A DNA stretch of 58,148 bases from NCBI RefSeq assembly GCF_029028005.1, contig NZ_JAOTPO010000014.1, forward strand, positions 1-58,148. The letters are read 5' to 3'. The stretch comes from Alkalihalobacterium chitinilyticum (lineage in GTDB: Bacteria; Bacillota; Bacilli; Bacillales; Bacillaceae_F). Numbering within the stretch: position 1 is the stretch's first letter; every line of letters begins with the position of its first letter. The position numbers and the translations under genes were made by a program. Below, in pieces: positions 1 through 8,534 of this stretch. Under the pieces are notes generated by a model. That model was not told the origin of the DNA. It did no database searches and saw nothing but the letters and a program-made list of their open reading frames with translations.

Positions 1-1
1 G

Positions 2-79
2 CTTGATGCATCCACGGCATCATCTATGCATTTAAAAAGTGAAGAAGGGCCTACTGTTTTAATAATATGGAAAAACTAA
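2..79 (+). CDS. 3' end of an unidentified gene (partial)
   Basis: An open frame runs from the window edge for 25 codons to a TAA stop. The visible tail ends in the residues GPTVLIIWKN. No start codon or family motif lies inside the window, so the product cannot be named. It could also be a chance open frame, because only 78 bases are visible. It reads toward the convergent YppG-like gene. Confidence 0.25.
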   Translation, partial: LDASTASSMHLKSEEGPTVLIIWKN

Positions 80-426
80 AATTCGTTATTTAGGTGTCCA
101 CTTTCTTGACATAGGTCCACTCAGTCCTCATAAGTCATCAAAACTATGATTTTAGCAAAAATAAGGGCCTCTCAGTCCGTGAAATAATAGAAGAACTTAT
201 AATACATGAAACGCCATCAAAAGCAAAGGTACTTAATTAATAACACAAGTAAATGTAGCTATAGAGAGTAGCTAGTATAAGAGAGGCGAGGTATCGTTCC
301 CCTTGTGAAAGGTTTAGAACAAAAAGCACAACCCCGATGGGTTGTGCTTTTTGTTCTCTAAATATTATTGCTGTACGCCACCGCTATAATCAGAGTGACG
401 GCGGATATTATCAGATTCCTAACCTA
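80..426. other. gene-free stretch with one dispersed repeat copy and a terminator
   Basis: No convincing coding frame was seen. The stretch holds one copy of a dispersed repeat (157-180, beginning AAAATAAGGGCCT and ending AGTCCGT) that has close relatives near 37.1-37.25 kb. It also holds a strong hairpin terminator at 316-357. Around 85-125 there are degenerate pieces (GTCCACT and CTCAGTCC) that resemble parts of the same repeat. Confidence 0.5.
316..357. terminator. bidirectional intrinsic terminator
   Basis: A 19-bp uninterrupted stem with core AGCACAACCC / GGGTTGTGCT and a CGAT loop is flanked by runs of A on the left and T on the right. It can therefore stop transcription on both strands. 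It lies downstream of the leftward YppG-like gene and of whatever reads in from the window start. Confidence 0.85.
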
Positions 427-864
427 CTACTTTAAGAAGTCATTAAAGTTTTTCATAGCTGGGCTTACTTTAACAGCGTATTCCATAAATTTTTTGTAGC
501 CTTTTTCGACTTTGTCGATATCTACTAGGCCATCTTCGTCTAAAACCATTGCTTCAAGCTGTTTTGAAATAGGTGGTGTTGTTTCTTTTTTGTTATCATT
601 ATCACTTGTTTTTTCTTTCGACGTTTGTTTCTGCTCTTTCGGTTTAGGGGGTAAAGGATACATAAAGTGATGGGAAAATGGGTTTTCTTCTTCAAATTCA
701 TGGTTATCGAAATCAAATGGATTAAAGCCTTGTTGGTATTGAGACCCTTGTTGAAAGGGGAACGATCGATTTTGGTTCATATTAGGTCCTGCAGGTTGAT
801 TTCCTGAAGAAGATTGATACTCTTGAAAGAATGGAAAGTGTTTATTCGAAAAAAAAGGAAACAT
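427..864 (-). CDS. YppG-like Phe/Pro/Asn-rich protein
   Basis: The product has 145 residues and no signal peptide or membrane segment. The first 70 residues are low-complexity, rich in Phe, Asn, Gln, Pro and Ser. A charged Lys/Glu/Thr linker follows at about 75-95, and then a compact C-terminal segment (about 100-145, ending NFNDFLK). This pattern fits the YppG-like small proteins of spore-forming bacilli, whose role is not well defined. A clear GGAGG ribosome site lies 6 bases before the ATG. The gene is monocistronic and is followed by the strong terminator at 316-357. Assignment rests on composition and the C-terminal pattern, so it is tentative. An unrelated hypothetical protein is the alternative. 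Confidence 0.55.
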   Translation of the reverse strand: MFPFFSNKHFPFFQEYQSSSGNQPAGPNMNQNRSFPFQQGSQYQQGFNPFDFDNHEFEEENPFSHHFMYPLPPKPKEQKQTSKEKTSDNDNKKETTPPISKQLEAMVLDEDGLVDIDKVEKGYKKFMEYAVKVSPAMKNFNDFLK

Positions 865-1218
865 AATAACCTCCTGTATGCTTAAGATTGGACTTCAAGT
901 GTATGTCTTAAGATAGGGATTTCAATTAAAGGTAGTTGCTTTATGGTGGTGTCCAGTAAACTAAGTAATATCTTGGTCATCAAGCTTAAGTGAACGTTCA
1001 TAGCAATTAGGTTACGAAAACAGCTTTAATTCTTACTATGAAATGAACTCTTGTATATAATTTATGTCCTGACATCAACAGCGGCCACGGTAAATACCTA
1101 AGAAAATAGAGTGTAAAACTCTTATGGTGTATTTTCATTAAATTAGATAGATACCATAAGCAAAGTTTTTCTACAAGCATAGTATGTAACGTACCCGAAA
1201 TGTAAGGGGAAATGTAGA
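865..1218. other. divergent intergenic region
   Basis: This gap separates the leftward YppG-like gene from the rightward DUF6944-type gene, so it must hold promoters for both. A TATAAT-like hexamer lies near 1055 on the plus strand, but it has no good -35 partner. A leftward open frame crosses the region, but it overlaps the start of the 1219 gene and has no ribosome site. No operator or RNA structure was recognised. Confidence 0.4.
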
Positions 1219-1788
1219 ATGTCGGAGCAATACGTGGCGGTAACTGGAAGTTGGCTGGATGCGATCGGTCAGATTCTATCTGCGATCGGTTATACGTTAC
1301 AGTTACAAGAGGAAAGAGATGCAAATATAAGAAAAGTTGTCATTGGTGAAGGGGTGCAGGCTGTTGGAAATGCACTGCAGGCCGTTGTTGAAGAAGATCC
1401 GATAGCACGAACAGGTGATTGGATTGAAGCAGGGGGTGCTGCAACGACTTCTATAGCTGTTGCATTACAACTTGAAGAGGAAAATCTCGAGTATCAACGA
1501 TTGGAAGTTGTAGGGGATTCATTACAATCTTTAGGCCCAGCTATTTCTGCTTCTGTAGAGGATAACAACGAACTTTTTGTAGCCCTCTATCTACAATCAA
1601 TTGGAGCTGCAATTGAAGCCATTGGTGGCTTAAAAGAAATTCGCGGGTTAGGCCGATTGGGATTACAGTTTTCAGCCATTGGTAACTGGATTCAAGTGTT
1701 AGGGACTACTTTACAAGCGGTTGTACTGACGAGGGAATTGATTACTAGTGAATATGAAGAGTTTCCTAGTCAAGGGAATAACGAATAA
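1219..1788 (+). CDS. DUF6944-type repetitive protein
   Basis: The product has 189 residues built from repeated units of the type G-(N/D/S)-W-(I/L)-x-A-x-G followed by an aliphatic stretch. Examples are GSWLDAIGQILSAIG near 10-24, GDWIEAGGAA near 66-75 and GNWIQVLGTTLQA near 154-166. Between them sit acidic breaks such as LQLEEEN. There is no signal peptide. The amphipathic helical repeats resemble the DUF6944 proteins of bacilli, whose function is unknown. The ATG is preceded by AAGGGGAAATGTAG, a good ribosome site. The gene stands alone between its divergent neighbour and the broken DUF4198-type gene. Family name is moderately sure, function unknown. Confidence 0.65.
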   Translation: MSEQYVAVTGSWLDAIGQILSAIGYTLQLQEERDANIRKVVIGEGVQAVGNALQAVVEEDPIARTGDWIEAGGAATTSIAVALQLEEENLEYQRLEVVGDSLQSLGPAISASVEDNNELFVALYLQSIGAAIEAIGGLKEIRGLGRLGLQFSAIGNWIQVLGTTLQAVVLTRELITSEYEEFPSQGNNE

Positions 1789-1964
1789 GAGCGAGTGAAT
1801 TTCCACAGGGATTTCTATTCGTTCTTATTAAGGTTCTTGACAATAAGGATGTAATAGAGATCATAATCACACTTTGCCAAAATGATTACTTGGAGTCTCT
1901 ATATTACTGTTTATCTGCTACATCTTTGTTTATCGAAAACATCTGAGAGTATAGGGGGAACTGA

Positions 1965-2463
1965 ATTGAAAAAAAGTTGTTCATCACTTTATTAACTGTC
2001 TTCATGTTATTTACTTTTATTCCTAAAGGTTTGGCCCATGAGCTTTTCATCCAAATCGAGGAGGATCAAGAAACAGGTGAATTAAGGGTAGATATTTTTT
2101 GGGGTCATATTAGGGACTTTATAGTCGCAGGCAATTATGAAAATTATAAATTTCAAGTTCGTTATCCAGATGGGACTGTTGGATCCCTGCCATTAGAAAA
2201 GACGTTTTATTAAGGGCAGTGAAACATCCAGTCAACCAACAGACCTAGCATTAGAAGTTATCCCAACACATAGTCTTAGTAGCTTTACTACTGGCGAATT
2301 AAAAGGGCAAGTGCTATTAGAAGTTGTAGCGGTATCTGATGCTGCCATTAGCGCCTATGGACCACAAGGAGAAGTGCTGGAAGGTGTAAGTGATGCAGAC
2401 GGTAACTTTGAACTGTAATTCTCTTCACGCGGTGAGTGGTTAATTAAAGCTAATGTTATATAG
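1965..2463 (+). pseudogene. DUF4198-type secreted protein, frameshifted remnant
   Basis: The first readable segment (1977-2213) has a signal-peptide core (LFITLLTVFMLF) ending at GLAHE. It is followed by residues typical of the start of DUF4198/COG5266 proteins, periplasmic or secreted proteins often linked to metal uptake. The natural start is probably the TTG at 1966, with AGGGGG before it. However, the A-tract after it has seven A, which puts that TTG out of frame; eight A would give MKKKLFITLL. A stop at 2211-2213 is followed in another frame by residues GSETSSQPTDLALEV to SDADGNFEL, a stop at 2416, and then SSRGEWLIKANVI to 2463. The D-x-x-G-x-F and G-x-W-x-I motifs match the family C-terminus. 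The gene therefore carries at least two frameshifts and one stop and is probably dead. Confidence 0.65.
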
Positions 2464-2559
2464 ATGGTTTTTCAATATTTGAGTGCATGATTTTCAAAGG
2501 ATTGGTAAATATTATGGGGTAAAGTATACATTGGAAAAATTAGAGAGTTGGTGTAATAA

Positions 2560-3648
2560 ATGCCATCCATATTATCTGTTAGTACAGTGGACCTGCCTCA
2601 TACGTTAACACAAGATGTCACAACTGAGTTTGCAAAGGAATTGTTCGAGTCTGATTTTCAAGATATTGAGCGGTTGCTAAAAGCCTTTCAAAATGGACAA
2701 ATCGAAAAGCGGAATTTTTCTGTACCTCTAACTTGGTTTAAAGAAGATCACACACTAGAGGAAAAAAATAACTTATATATTGATCGTGCGGTTCAGTATG
2801 GTGCTGAGTCCATAACAGCCTGCTTATCTAACCGAGATTTTTTACATACGAATATGGATTATGGAGAAGTGGATGCGATCATATTTATTTCTAGTACAGG
2901 AATGGCCACACCTAGTATTGATGCTAGAATTATGAATGTTCTCCCCTTTTCTCCCAATACGAAAAGAATTCCTATATGGGGGTTAGGGTGTGCCGGTGGA
3001 GCCGCAGGGCTGAGCAGAGCTTATGAATATTGTCTTGCTTATCCAGAAGCGAAAGTGCTTATACTATGTATTGAGTTATGCAGCTTAACGTTTCAAAGAA
3101 ATGACCGTACGAAAAGTAATTTAATTGGAACGTCTCTTTTTGCAGATGGAATTGCTTGTGCTTTAGTTTGTGGAGATCAGGTAGACACTAAAAGGTACTC
3201 ACAACAAAAAGTTCCAGCTATTATGGGAACACAATCCTGTTTAATGCCTCAGTCAGAAGAGGTGATGGGCTGGGATATAAAAGATGAAGGGTTACACGTT
3301 GTTTTCTCAAGGGATATACCAAACATCATTCGAAAATGGTTACAACCGGTGATCAAGCAGTTTTTAAATGAAAATGAACTTGAGCTGAAAGATATTGCCT
3401 ATTTTGTTGCCCATCCTGGTGGAAAGAAAGTTCTTGAAGCTTATGAAGACGCTTTAGGAATGGGGCCGGAATTTACGAGATATTCGAGAGAGGTGCTGCA
3501 AGCGAATGGAAATATGTCTTCGCCCACAGTATTATACGTGTTAAAAGAAATAATGAAATTAGATCATGATACAGGGGAATGGGGGCTTCTAGGTGCTTTA
3601 GGTCCAGGTTTCTGTTCAGAACTACTGTTATTAAAATGGAGTGAGTAG
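2560..3648 (+). CDS. bpsA: type III polyketide synthase BpsA
   Basis: The product has 362 residues, the usual length of bacterial chalcone/stilbene-synthase-like enzymes. The thiolase-fold catalytic triad is visible: Cys144 in GLGCAGGAAG, His285 in FVAHPGG and Asn318 in ANGNMSSP. The C-terminal GALGPGF loop of the family is also present. In B. subtilis, BpsA condenses long-chain acyl-CoA with malonyl-CoA units to give triketide pyrones and alkylresorcinols, which are then O-methylated by BpsB. The partner gene follows 12 bases after the stop, as in B. subtilis, supporting the same role here. The substrate itself cannot be read from the sequence. The spacing between ribosome site and ATG is normal, although the site is weak. 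Confidence 0.92.
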   Translation: MPSILSVSTVDLPHTLTQDVTTEFAKELFESDFQDIERLLKAFQNGQIEKRNFSVPLTWFKEDHTLEEKNNLYIDRAVQYGAESITACLSNRDFLHTNMDYGEVDAIIFISSTGMATPSIDARIMNVLPFSPNTKRIPIWGLGCAGGAAGLSRAYEYCLAYPEAKVLILCIELCSLTFQRNDRTKSNLIGTSLFADGIACALVCGDQVDTKRYSQQKVPAIMGTQSCLMPQSEEVMGWDIKDEGLHVVFSRDIPNIIRKWLQPVIKQFLNENELELKDIAYFVAHPGGKKVLEAYEDALGMGPEFTRYSREVLQANGNMSSPTVLYVLKEIMKLDHDTGEWGLLGALGPGFCSELLLLKWSE

Positions 3649-3660
3649 GAGGCCGTCGAT

Positions 3661-4221
3661 GTGTTATTCTTTATTATTCTTTCTATTGTAATCATACAAA
3701 GACTAGTGGAGTTACTAATTGCTAAGTCTAATGAAAAGTGGATGCGAAATAGAGGTGCCTATGAAGTTGGACAAGCGCAATATAAATATATCGTTCTTGT
3801 TCACGTGTTCTTTTTTATTAGCTTCATTTCTGAAGTTATCCTTTTGCAAAAAACGCCGGCCAGTTGGTGGTGGATTCCCTTTGTCTTTTTTATTATCGCC
3901 CAATCGATTAGGGTTTGGAGTCTCTCGTCATTAGGACGCTTTTGGAATACAAAAATTATGATTCTCCCGGGGGCCGATGTGGTCGCTAAAGGTCCGTATC
4001 GATTTATGAGACATCCTAACTATGTGATTGTGTCGCTAGAGATTTTAATGTTGCCGTTAATCTTTCAAGCGTATGCTACAGCTATTGTGTTTACGATTGC
4101 TAATGCCTTAGTGTTATCGGTACGGATTCGGCAGGAGGAAGGTGCTCTTCAGGACGCTACAGATTACCAACAAAAGTTTGAGAAAAGGCTGCGCTTTTTT
4201 CCAACGATAGAAAAAGAATAA
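3661..4221 (+). CDS. bpsB: isoprenylcysteine methyltransferase-family protein BpsB
   Basis: The product has 186 residues and is an integral membrane methyltransferase of the ICMT/PEMT type. Hydrophobic segments lie at about 1-15, 40-62, 68-86 and 135-155. The SAM-binding signature GPYRFMRHPNYV (about 117-128) and the late E-E pair (RQEEGAL) are both present. In B. subtilis the homologue (YpbQ/BpsB) O-methylates the alkylpyrones made by BpsA. The gene starts with GTG, 12 bases after bpsA, and has AGGAGG before it, so the two are one operon. An excellent terminator follows at 4272-4317. Function is inferred from family and pairing. Confidence 0.88.
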   Translation: MLFFIILSIVIIQRLVELLIAKSNEKWMRNRGAYEVGQAQYKYIVLVHVFFFISFISEVILLQKTPASWWWIPFVFFIIAQSIRVWSLSSLGRFWNTKIMILPGADVVAKGPYRFMRHPNYVIVSLEILMLPLIFQAYATAIVFTIANALVLSVRIRQEEGALQDATDYQQKFEKRLRFFPTIEKE

Positions 4222-4271
4222 TGAAGGATATTAATAAACATACCATAGGTTTCAAAAGTCATTATTTAGGA

Positions 4272-4317
4272 AAAATATTCAAAAGGTAGAATTGTCTATC
4301 TTTTGGATATTTTTTTT
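4272..4317 (+). terminator. terminator of bpsAB
   Basis: A 19-bp stem (4272-4290 with 4295-4313, two G-U pairs, ATTG loop) runs into a T tract. It closes the bpsA-bpsB unit and separates it from yebE. Confidence 0.85.
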
Positions 4318-4396
4318 GTTATACTAACAAAATTTAAAGCGACTTTTTGAGCAGTTCTAACTTGATGAAGAAAGATATTGGAGAGGAGTGTCTGAT

Positions 4397-4936
4397 ATGA
4401 TTAGTTGGTTACTTGATAATTGGCTTATGATGATTATCATTATTTTAGTGATTAATATTGTTTATGTCACCTTATTTACGATCCGTATGATTTTTACATT
4501 AAAAGGTCAGAGGTATTTTGCTGCATCGGTCAGTATTATTGAAGTCATCATCTATATAGTCGGTCTTGGTCTTGTATTAGAAAACCTAAATCGTATCGAA
4601 AATTTAATTGCGTATGCAGTCGGGTATGCTATAGGTGTACTTATAGGAATGAAAGTTGAGGAAAAGTTAGCCTTAGGGTATATTACCGTGAATGTGATAA
4701 CGAAAGAATACGAACCAGATATCCCAAATGCCCTGCGAGATAAAGGGTACGGGGTGACAAACTGGGTAGCTTATGGGCGAGAAGGCGAGCGGCTAATGAT
4801 GGAAATTCTTACTTCACGTAAGTCAGAAGAGCATCTGTATAAAACCATTAAGGCCTTAGATCCTAAAGCATTTATCATTTCTCATGAACCGAAAACCTTT
4901 TATGGAGGGTTCTGGGTTAAAGGAATTAGGAGGTAA
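4397..4936 (+). CDS. yebE: DUF2179 membrane protein YebE
   Basis: The product has 179 residues from this ATG. An upstream in-frame GTG at 4388 overlaps the ribosome site GGAGAGGAG, so the ATG with 8-base spacing is preferred. Three membrane segments occupy about 8-30, 43-60 and 65-85 ([23 protein letters not shown]). A soluble C-terminal DUF2179 domain follows, containing [17 protein letters not shown]. The family (UPF0316) is conserved in bacilli and its biochemical role is unknown. The gene sits directly before yebG and the purine operon exactly as in B. subtilis. No ligand or partner can be deduced from the sequence. Confidence 0.85.
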   Translation: MISWLLDNWLMMIIIILVINIVYVTLFTIRMIFTLKGQRYFAASVSIIEVIIYIVGLGLVLENLNRIENLIAYAVGYAIGVLIGMKVEEKLALGYITVNVITKEYEPDIPNALRDKGYGVTNWVAYGREGERLMMEILTSRKSEEHLYKTIKALDPKAFIISHEPKTFYGGFWVKGIRR

Positions 4937-4938
4937 TA

Positions 4939-5148
4939 ATGAGCAATAAGCGAAAAAAGCTGCGTTTTGAAGTAGGAGAGAAAGAATCAATCACGCAATG
5001 TCTAGAACGAATGGACAAGGAAGGTTATCGTCCAACACGACGAATGGAAGAGCCGGTATTCCAAGAAATATCTAAGAACGGAAAAACAGAAGTAGTCCCA
5101 GTGCGTCAAAAAATTATTTTTGAAGGCACTCTAAAGGAAGAAGAATAG
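4939..5148 (+). CDS. yebG: YebG, NETI-motif protein
   Basis: The product is 69 residues, soluble and highly charged (start MSNKRKKLRFEV, end GTLKEEE), without cysteines other than one at about 20. It begins 2 bases after the yebE stop with GGAGG overlapping the end of yebE, so the two are translationally coupled. The order yebE-yebG-purE matches B. subtilis, which is the main support for the name. It is a small family of unknown function called NETI-motif proteins in automatic annotation. The possible terminator at 5188-5227 ends the transcript. Confidence 0.8.
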   Translation: MSNKRKKLRFEVGEKESITQCLERMDKEGYRPTRRMEEPVFQEISKNGKTEVVPVRQKIIFEGTLKEEE

Positions 5149-5187
5149 TCGCTTTTCGATGATATTTGTAAAAAACTAAGTAAAACA

Positions 5188-5227
5188 CGAACAATGTTTT
5201 TGTAAATAAAAACATTGTTCGATTTTT
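5188..5227 (+). terminator. palindrome: yebEG terminator that also carries two PurBox-like sites
   Basis: A perfect 14-bp stem (5188-5201 with 5208-5221) has outer ends CGAACAATG / CATTGTTCG and is followed by five T. It can end the yebE-yebG transcript. Each arm contains CGAAC-A-A-T, the core of the Bacillus PurR recognition sequence (PurBox), in inverted orientation. It lies just upstream of the -35 element of the purE promoter. In B. subtilis, PurR binds paired inverted PurBoxes before pur. The dual role here is inferred. Confidence 0.7.
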
Positions 5228-5229
5228 AA

Positions 5230-5259
5230 TTGACAAGTAATCTGACATACTGCTAAGAT
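5230..5259 (+). promoter_or_regulatory. sigma-A-type promoter of the pur operon
   Basis: A perfect TTGACA -35 (5230-5235) is followed after 18 bases by TAAGAT (5254-5259). It lies directly after the PurBox-like palindrome and about 27 bases before the riboswitch aptamer, the expected layout for the pur leader. Confidence 0.75.
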
Positions 5260-5285
5260 AAATATATAAATTGAATATGAACGTA

Positions 5286-5354
5286 CCTCATATAAATTTG
5301 AGAATAAGGCTCAAAAGTTTCTACCTGACGACCGTAAATTGTCAGACTATGAGG
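5286..5354 (+). promoter_or_regulatory. purine riboswitch aptamer, guanine class
   Basis: The P1 stem CCTCATA / TATGAGG encloses the conserved purine-riboswitch core. P2 is TTGAG / CTCAA, the junction is TTTCTACC, and P3 is CTGAC / GTCAG with loop GACCGTAAATT. The specificity base before the last TATG is C (GACTATG), the guanine/hypoxanthine type rather than the adenine type. The 3' P1 strand and following bases (5351-5360) can instead pair with 5426-5435 inside the downstream terminator with one G-U pair. This gives a clear ligand-dependent switch: ligand bound favours P1 and termination. Confidence 0.95.
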
Positions 5355-5408
5355 GAAAGTAGCTTTTAAGGCCCTAAGTTATCGAGGGGCTTCCAGGTAA
5401 CTTTTATT

Positions 5409-5466
5409 TAAGCCTTGCTGTGGTAACTTTCTCTCTAAGTAGAAACCCTAGTATAGGCTTATTTTT
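5409..5466 (+). terminator. riboswitch-controlled intrinsic terminator in the pur leader
   Basis: TAAGCC (5409-5414) pairs with GGCTTA (5456-5461), followed by TTTTT. The inner stem continues with bulges, and a small TTTCT / AGAAA hairpin sits on top. The left half of the inner part (5426-5435) is the segment that the aptamer 3' strand can capture, preventing termination when guanine is low. Confidence 0.75.
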
Positions 5467-5510
5467 ATGGAAAAAAGAGAAAATAAAAGGTCATGATGGA
5501 GGGACTTAGA

Positions 5511-5996
5511 GTGAAACCTATGGTCGGAATCATAATGGGTAGTATTTCAGATTGGGAAACGATGAAACATGCTTGTGATGTATTAGATGAGTTAGGGATA
5601 GCCTATGAAAAGCAAGTCGTATCAGCACATCGAACTCCAGACTTAATGTTTGAATACGCTGAAACAGCAAAAGAAAAAGGCTTAAAGGTGATTATTGCTG
5701 GTGCTGGCGGCGCTGCTCATTTACCTGGTATGGTAGCGGCGAAAACAATCCTGCCAGTCATCGGTGTACCTGTTCAGTCAAAAGCATTAAATGGACTTGA
5801 CTCTCTCCTTTCAATTGTCCAAATGCCAGGTGGAGTTCCAGTTGCAACGGTTGCGATTGGGAAAGCTGGAGCCACAAATGCCGGGTTACTCGCAGCCCAA
5901 TTCATTGGGGCCTATGACGAAGAAGTAAGTGTAAAGCTTGAAAATAGAAGAGAAGCTACCAAAAAGCAAGTATTAGAAAGCAGTGATCAACTATGA
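5511..5996 (+). CDS. purE: N5-carboxyaminoimidazole ribonucleotide mutase PurE
   Basis: The enzyme converts N5-CAIR to CAIR in IMP synthesis. From the GTG at 5511 it has 161 residues, the usual length. This start has GGAGGG 8 bases upstream, whereas the in-frame ATG at 5493 has no good ribosome site. Family motifs are visible: GSISDW (10-15), the catalytic SAHRTP loop (38-43) and [10 protein letters not shown] (64-73). It is the first gene of the purine operon, behind the PurBox palindrome and guanine riboswitch. Its stop overlaps the purK start by 4 bases. Confident. Confidence 0.96.
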   Translation: MKPMVGIIMGSISDWETMKHACDVLDELGIAYEKQVVSAHRTPDLMFEYAETAKEKGLKVIIAGAGGAAHLPGMVAAKTILPVIGVPVQSKALNGLDSLLSIVQMPGGVPVATVAIGKAGATNAGLLAAQFIGAYDEEVSVKLENRREATKKQVLESSDQL

Positions 5997-7117
5997 GTAA
6001 CCAATTGATTGAGCCGGGAAAAACGATTGGGATCCTAGGCGGTGGACAGCTCGGTAGGATGATGGCTCTTTCTGCTAGAGAAATGGGTTACAAAATTGCT
6101 GTGTTAGAACCTCAAAAAAATTCACCATGCGGGCAAATCGCAGATGTAGAAGTCGTTGCAAATTACAATGATTTGCAAGGAGCTCAGGAGCTCGCGGCAA
6201 AATGTGATGTGCTAACGTATGAATTTGAAAACATTGATAGTCAAACAGCAAGGTATCTAGATGAAAACTTATACTTACCACAAGGATACAAGCTCCTAGA
6301 AACAACACAACACCGTCTAACCGAAAAGAAAGCGATACAAGAATTGGGTTTACCGGTAGCACCGTATGTTTCAGTTAACGTATTAATCGATTTGGAACAG
6401 GGCGTACAAGAGCTAGGGTTGCCAGCTGTCTTAAAAACATGTCGCGGCGGTTATGATGGAAAAGGTCAATATGTTATAAAAACGGAAAGCCAAGTACAAG
6501 AGGCTTATGAAACGTTAAAAGCAAGCGGTGAACTTGTCCTTGAGAAATGGATTACTTTTGAAAAAGAATTATCAGTCATTGTTTCCAGAAATGTTTCCGG
6601 ACAAGTTGAAACGTTTCCAGTTGCTGAAAATATACATGTAAATAATATTTTGCACCAAACAATTGTTCCAGCACGAATTGAGGCAGGAATTCAAGGACAA
6701 GCCAAAGAGATGGCTATCCGCTTAGCTAGTGGATTAGAAATGGTTGGTACACTTGCTGTAGAAATGTTTTACACGAGTGAAGGTGAACTCTATATTAATG
6801 AGTTAGCACCGAGACCGCATAATTCAGGTCATTATACGATGAATGCATGTGAGACCTCTCAATTCGAACAACATATTCGCGCTGTATGTAATTGGCCGCT
6901 TGGTAATACAACATTACTAAAGCCAGTTGTAATGGTGAATATTCTTGGTGAACATCTTCCGCAAGTACTGCAAAAGATCGATCAGTTCCAAGATATGAAG
7001 CTTCATCTATATGGAAAAGCAGAAGCGAAAAAAGGTCGTAAAATGGGTCATATTAACGTTTTAGCTCATTCAATAGAGGAAGCACTTGAAAAAATAAACG
7101 CACTTGAAATTTGGTAA
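5993..7117 (+). CDS. purK: N5-carboxyaminoimidazole ribonucleotide synthase PurK
   Basis: An ATP-grasp enzyme, it carboxylates AIR with bicarbonate and ATP to N5-CAIR, the substrate of PurE. The 374 residues include the N-terminal dinucleotide-like loop [11 protein letters not shown] (13-23), the lid and ATP-binding segment around [11 protein letters not shown], and the metal-binding [12 protein letters not shown] near residue 270. Length is normal. The start overlaps the end of purE (ATGA), so translation is coupled. A 54-base gap without other features separates it from purB. Confidence 0.96.
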   Translation: MSNQLIEPGKTIGILGGGQLGRMMALSAREMGYKIAVLEPQKNSPCGQIADVEVVANYNDLQGAQELAAKCDVLTYEFENIDSQTARYLDENLYLPQGYKLLETTQHRLTEKKAIQELGLPVAPYVSVNVLIDLEQGVQELGLPAVLKTCRGGYDGKGQYVIKTESQVQEAYETLKASGELVLEKWITFEKELSVIVSRNVSGQVETFPVAENIHVNNILHQTIVPARIEAGIQGQAKEMAIRLASGLEMVGTLAVEMFYTSEGELYINELAPRPHNSGHYTMNACETSQFEQHIRAVCNWPLGNTTLLKPVVMVNILGEHLPQVLQKIDQFQDMKLHLYGKAEAKKGRKMGHINVLAHSIEEALEKINALEIW

Positions 7118-7171
7118 TTATGCTAGAATGGCATCGTAATATATTTCTTAACAGATGATGGAGGCAAAGAA

Positions 7172-8467
7172 ATGATCGAACGTTATACAAGACCTGAAAT
7201 GGGTTCAATCTGGACAGAACAGAACCGTTATCAAGCATGGTTAGAGGTAGAGATCGTTGCTTGTGAAGCATGGGCAGAGTTAGGCATTATTCCAAAAGAA
7301 GATGTTCAAAAAATTAGAGAAAATGCAGGATTTGATGTTAATCGTATTCTTGAAATAGAAGAAGAAACACGCCACGATGTGGTTGCCTTTACACGTGCCG
7401 TTTCAGAAACATTAGGTGAAGAAAGAAAATGGGTTCATTACGGATTAACTTCAACAGACGTAGTGGACACAGCCCTTTCTTACTTATTGAAGCAAGCAAA
7501 CGAAATCCTTGAAAAAGACTTAACGAACTTTATTGAAATCTTAAGAAATAAAGCGATTGAACATAAAACAACGGTTATGATGGGCCGTACTCACGGTGTA
7601 CACGCTGAACCAACAACATTTGGATTAAAGCTGGCACTTTGGCATGAAGAAATGAAACGTAACTTAGAGCGTTTTAAATTAGCGGCAGAAGGTGTCCGCT
7701 TCGGTAAAATTTCTGGTGCGGTTGGTACGTATGCCAATATTGATCCTGCTGTCGAACAGTCTGTATGTGAGAAATTAGGACTTCAAGCGGCTCCAATTTC
7801 AACACAAACACTTCAACGTGACCGTCATGCGGAATATATGGCTACTCTAGCGTTAATTGCAACATCCATTGAGAAGTTTGCTGTAGAAATCCGTGGATTA
7901 CAAAAAAGTGAAACGCGTGAAGTTGAAGAAGCTTTTGCAAAAGGTCAAAAAGGATCTTCTGCGATGCCACATAAGCGTAACCCAATTGGATCTGAAAACA
8001 TGACAGGGCTAGCACGATTAATTCGCGGCTTTATGGTGACATCTTATGAAAATGTTCCATTATGGCATGAACGCGACATTTCACACTCTTCAGCAGAGCG
8101 CGTGATCTTACCAGATGCAACTATCGCTCTAAACTACATGTTAAATCGTTTTGGAAATATCGTGAAAAACTTAACGGTTTTCCCAGAAAACATGAAGCGT
8201 AACATGGAAAGAACATATGGGCTTATCTATTCTCAACGCGTCCTTCTTTCGTTAATTGACAAAGGTATGGTTCGTGAAGAAGCTTATGACTTAGTACAAC
8301 CAAAAGCAATGGAAGCCTGGGAAAAAGGCATTCAATTCCGTGAGCTAGTCGAGCAAGAAGAAAGAATTACTTCACTGCTTTCACCAGAAGAAATTAACGA
8401 TTGTTTTGACTACAATCATCACTTAAAGCATGTCGATACGATTTTTGACCGTTTAGGATTAGTTTAA
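7172..8467 (+). CDS. purB: adenylosuccinate lyase PurB
   Basis: The lyase acts twice in purine synthesis. It splits SAICAR to AICAR plus fumarate, and adenylosuccinate to AMP plus fumarate. The 431 residues match the B. subtilis type. The fumarase/aspartase signature [11 protein letters not shown] is at 261-271, and the catalytic histidine regions TSTDVVDT and [11 protein letters not shown] lie further upstream. ATGGAGG precedes the ATG at 7172. The gene is third in the operon and is followed by a 67-base gap with a GC-rich hairpin. Confidence 0.97.
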   Translation: MIERYTRPEMGSIWTEQNRYQAWLEVEIVACEAWAELGIIPKEDVQKIRENAGFDVNRILEIEEETRHDVVAFTRAVSETLGEERKWVHYGLTSTDVVDTALSYLLKQANEILEKDLTNFIEILRNKAIEHKTTVMMGRTHGVHAEPTTFGLKLALWHEEMKRNLERFKLAAEGVRFGKISGAVGTYANIDPAVEQSVCEKLGLQAAPISTQTLQRDRHAEYMATLALIATSIEKFAVEIRGLQKSETREVEEAFAKGQKGSSAMPHKRNPIGSENMTGLARLIRGFMVTSYENVPLWHERDISHSSAERVILPDATIALNYMLNRFGNIVKNLTVFPENMKRNMERTYGLIYSQRVLLSLIDKGMVREEAYDLVQPKAMEAWEKGIQFRELVEQEERITSLLSPEEINDCFDYNHHLKHVDTIFDRLGLV

Positions 8468-8475
8468 TATGGATG

Positions 8476-8493
8476 GGGGAGGTTATTCTCCCC
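8476..8493 (+). other. GC-rich hairpin between purB and purC
   Basis: GGGGAG (8476-8481) and CTCCCC (8488-8493) form a short strong hairpin with loop GTTATT. No T tract follows, so it is not a standard terminator. It could protect or process the polycistronic mRNA between purB and purC. Confidence 0.4.
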
Positions 8494-8534
8494 TTATCAT
8501 TCAACTTTCTTAACTACAATTTGGAGGGCTTCAC

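Noticed and set aside
1007-1324. 105-residue leftward frame
   Set aside because: It overlaps the start of the well-supported gene at 1219, has no ribosome site and no protein-like pattern.
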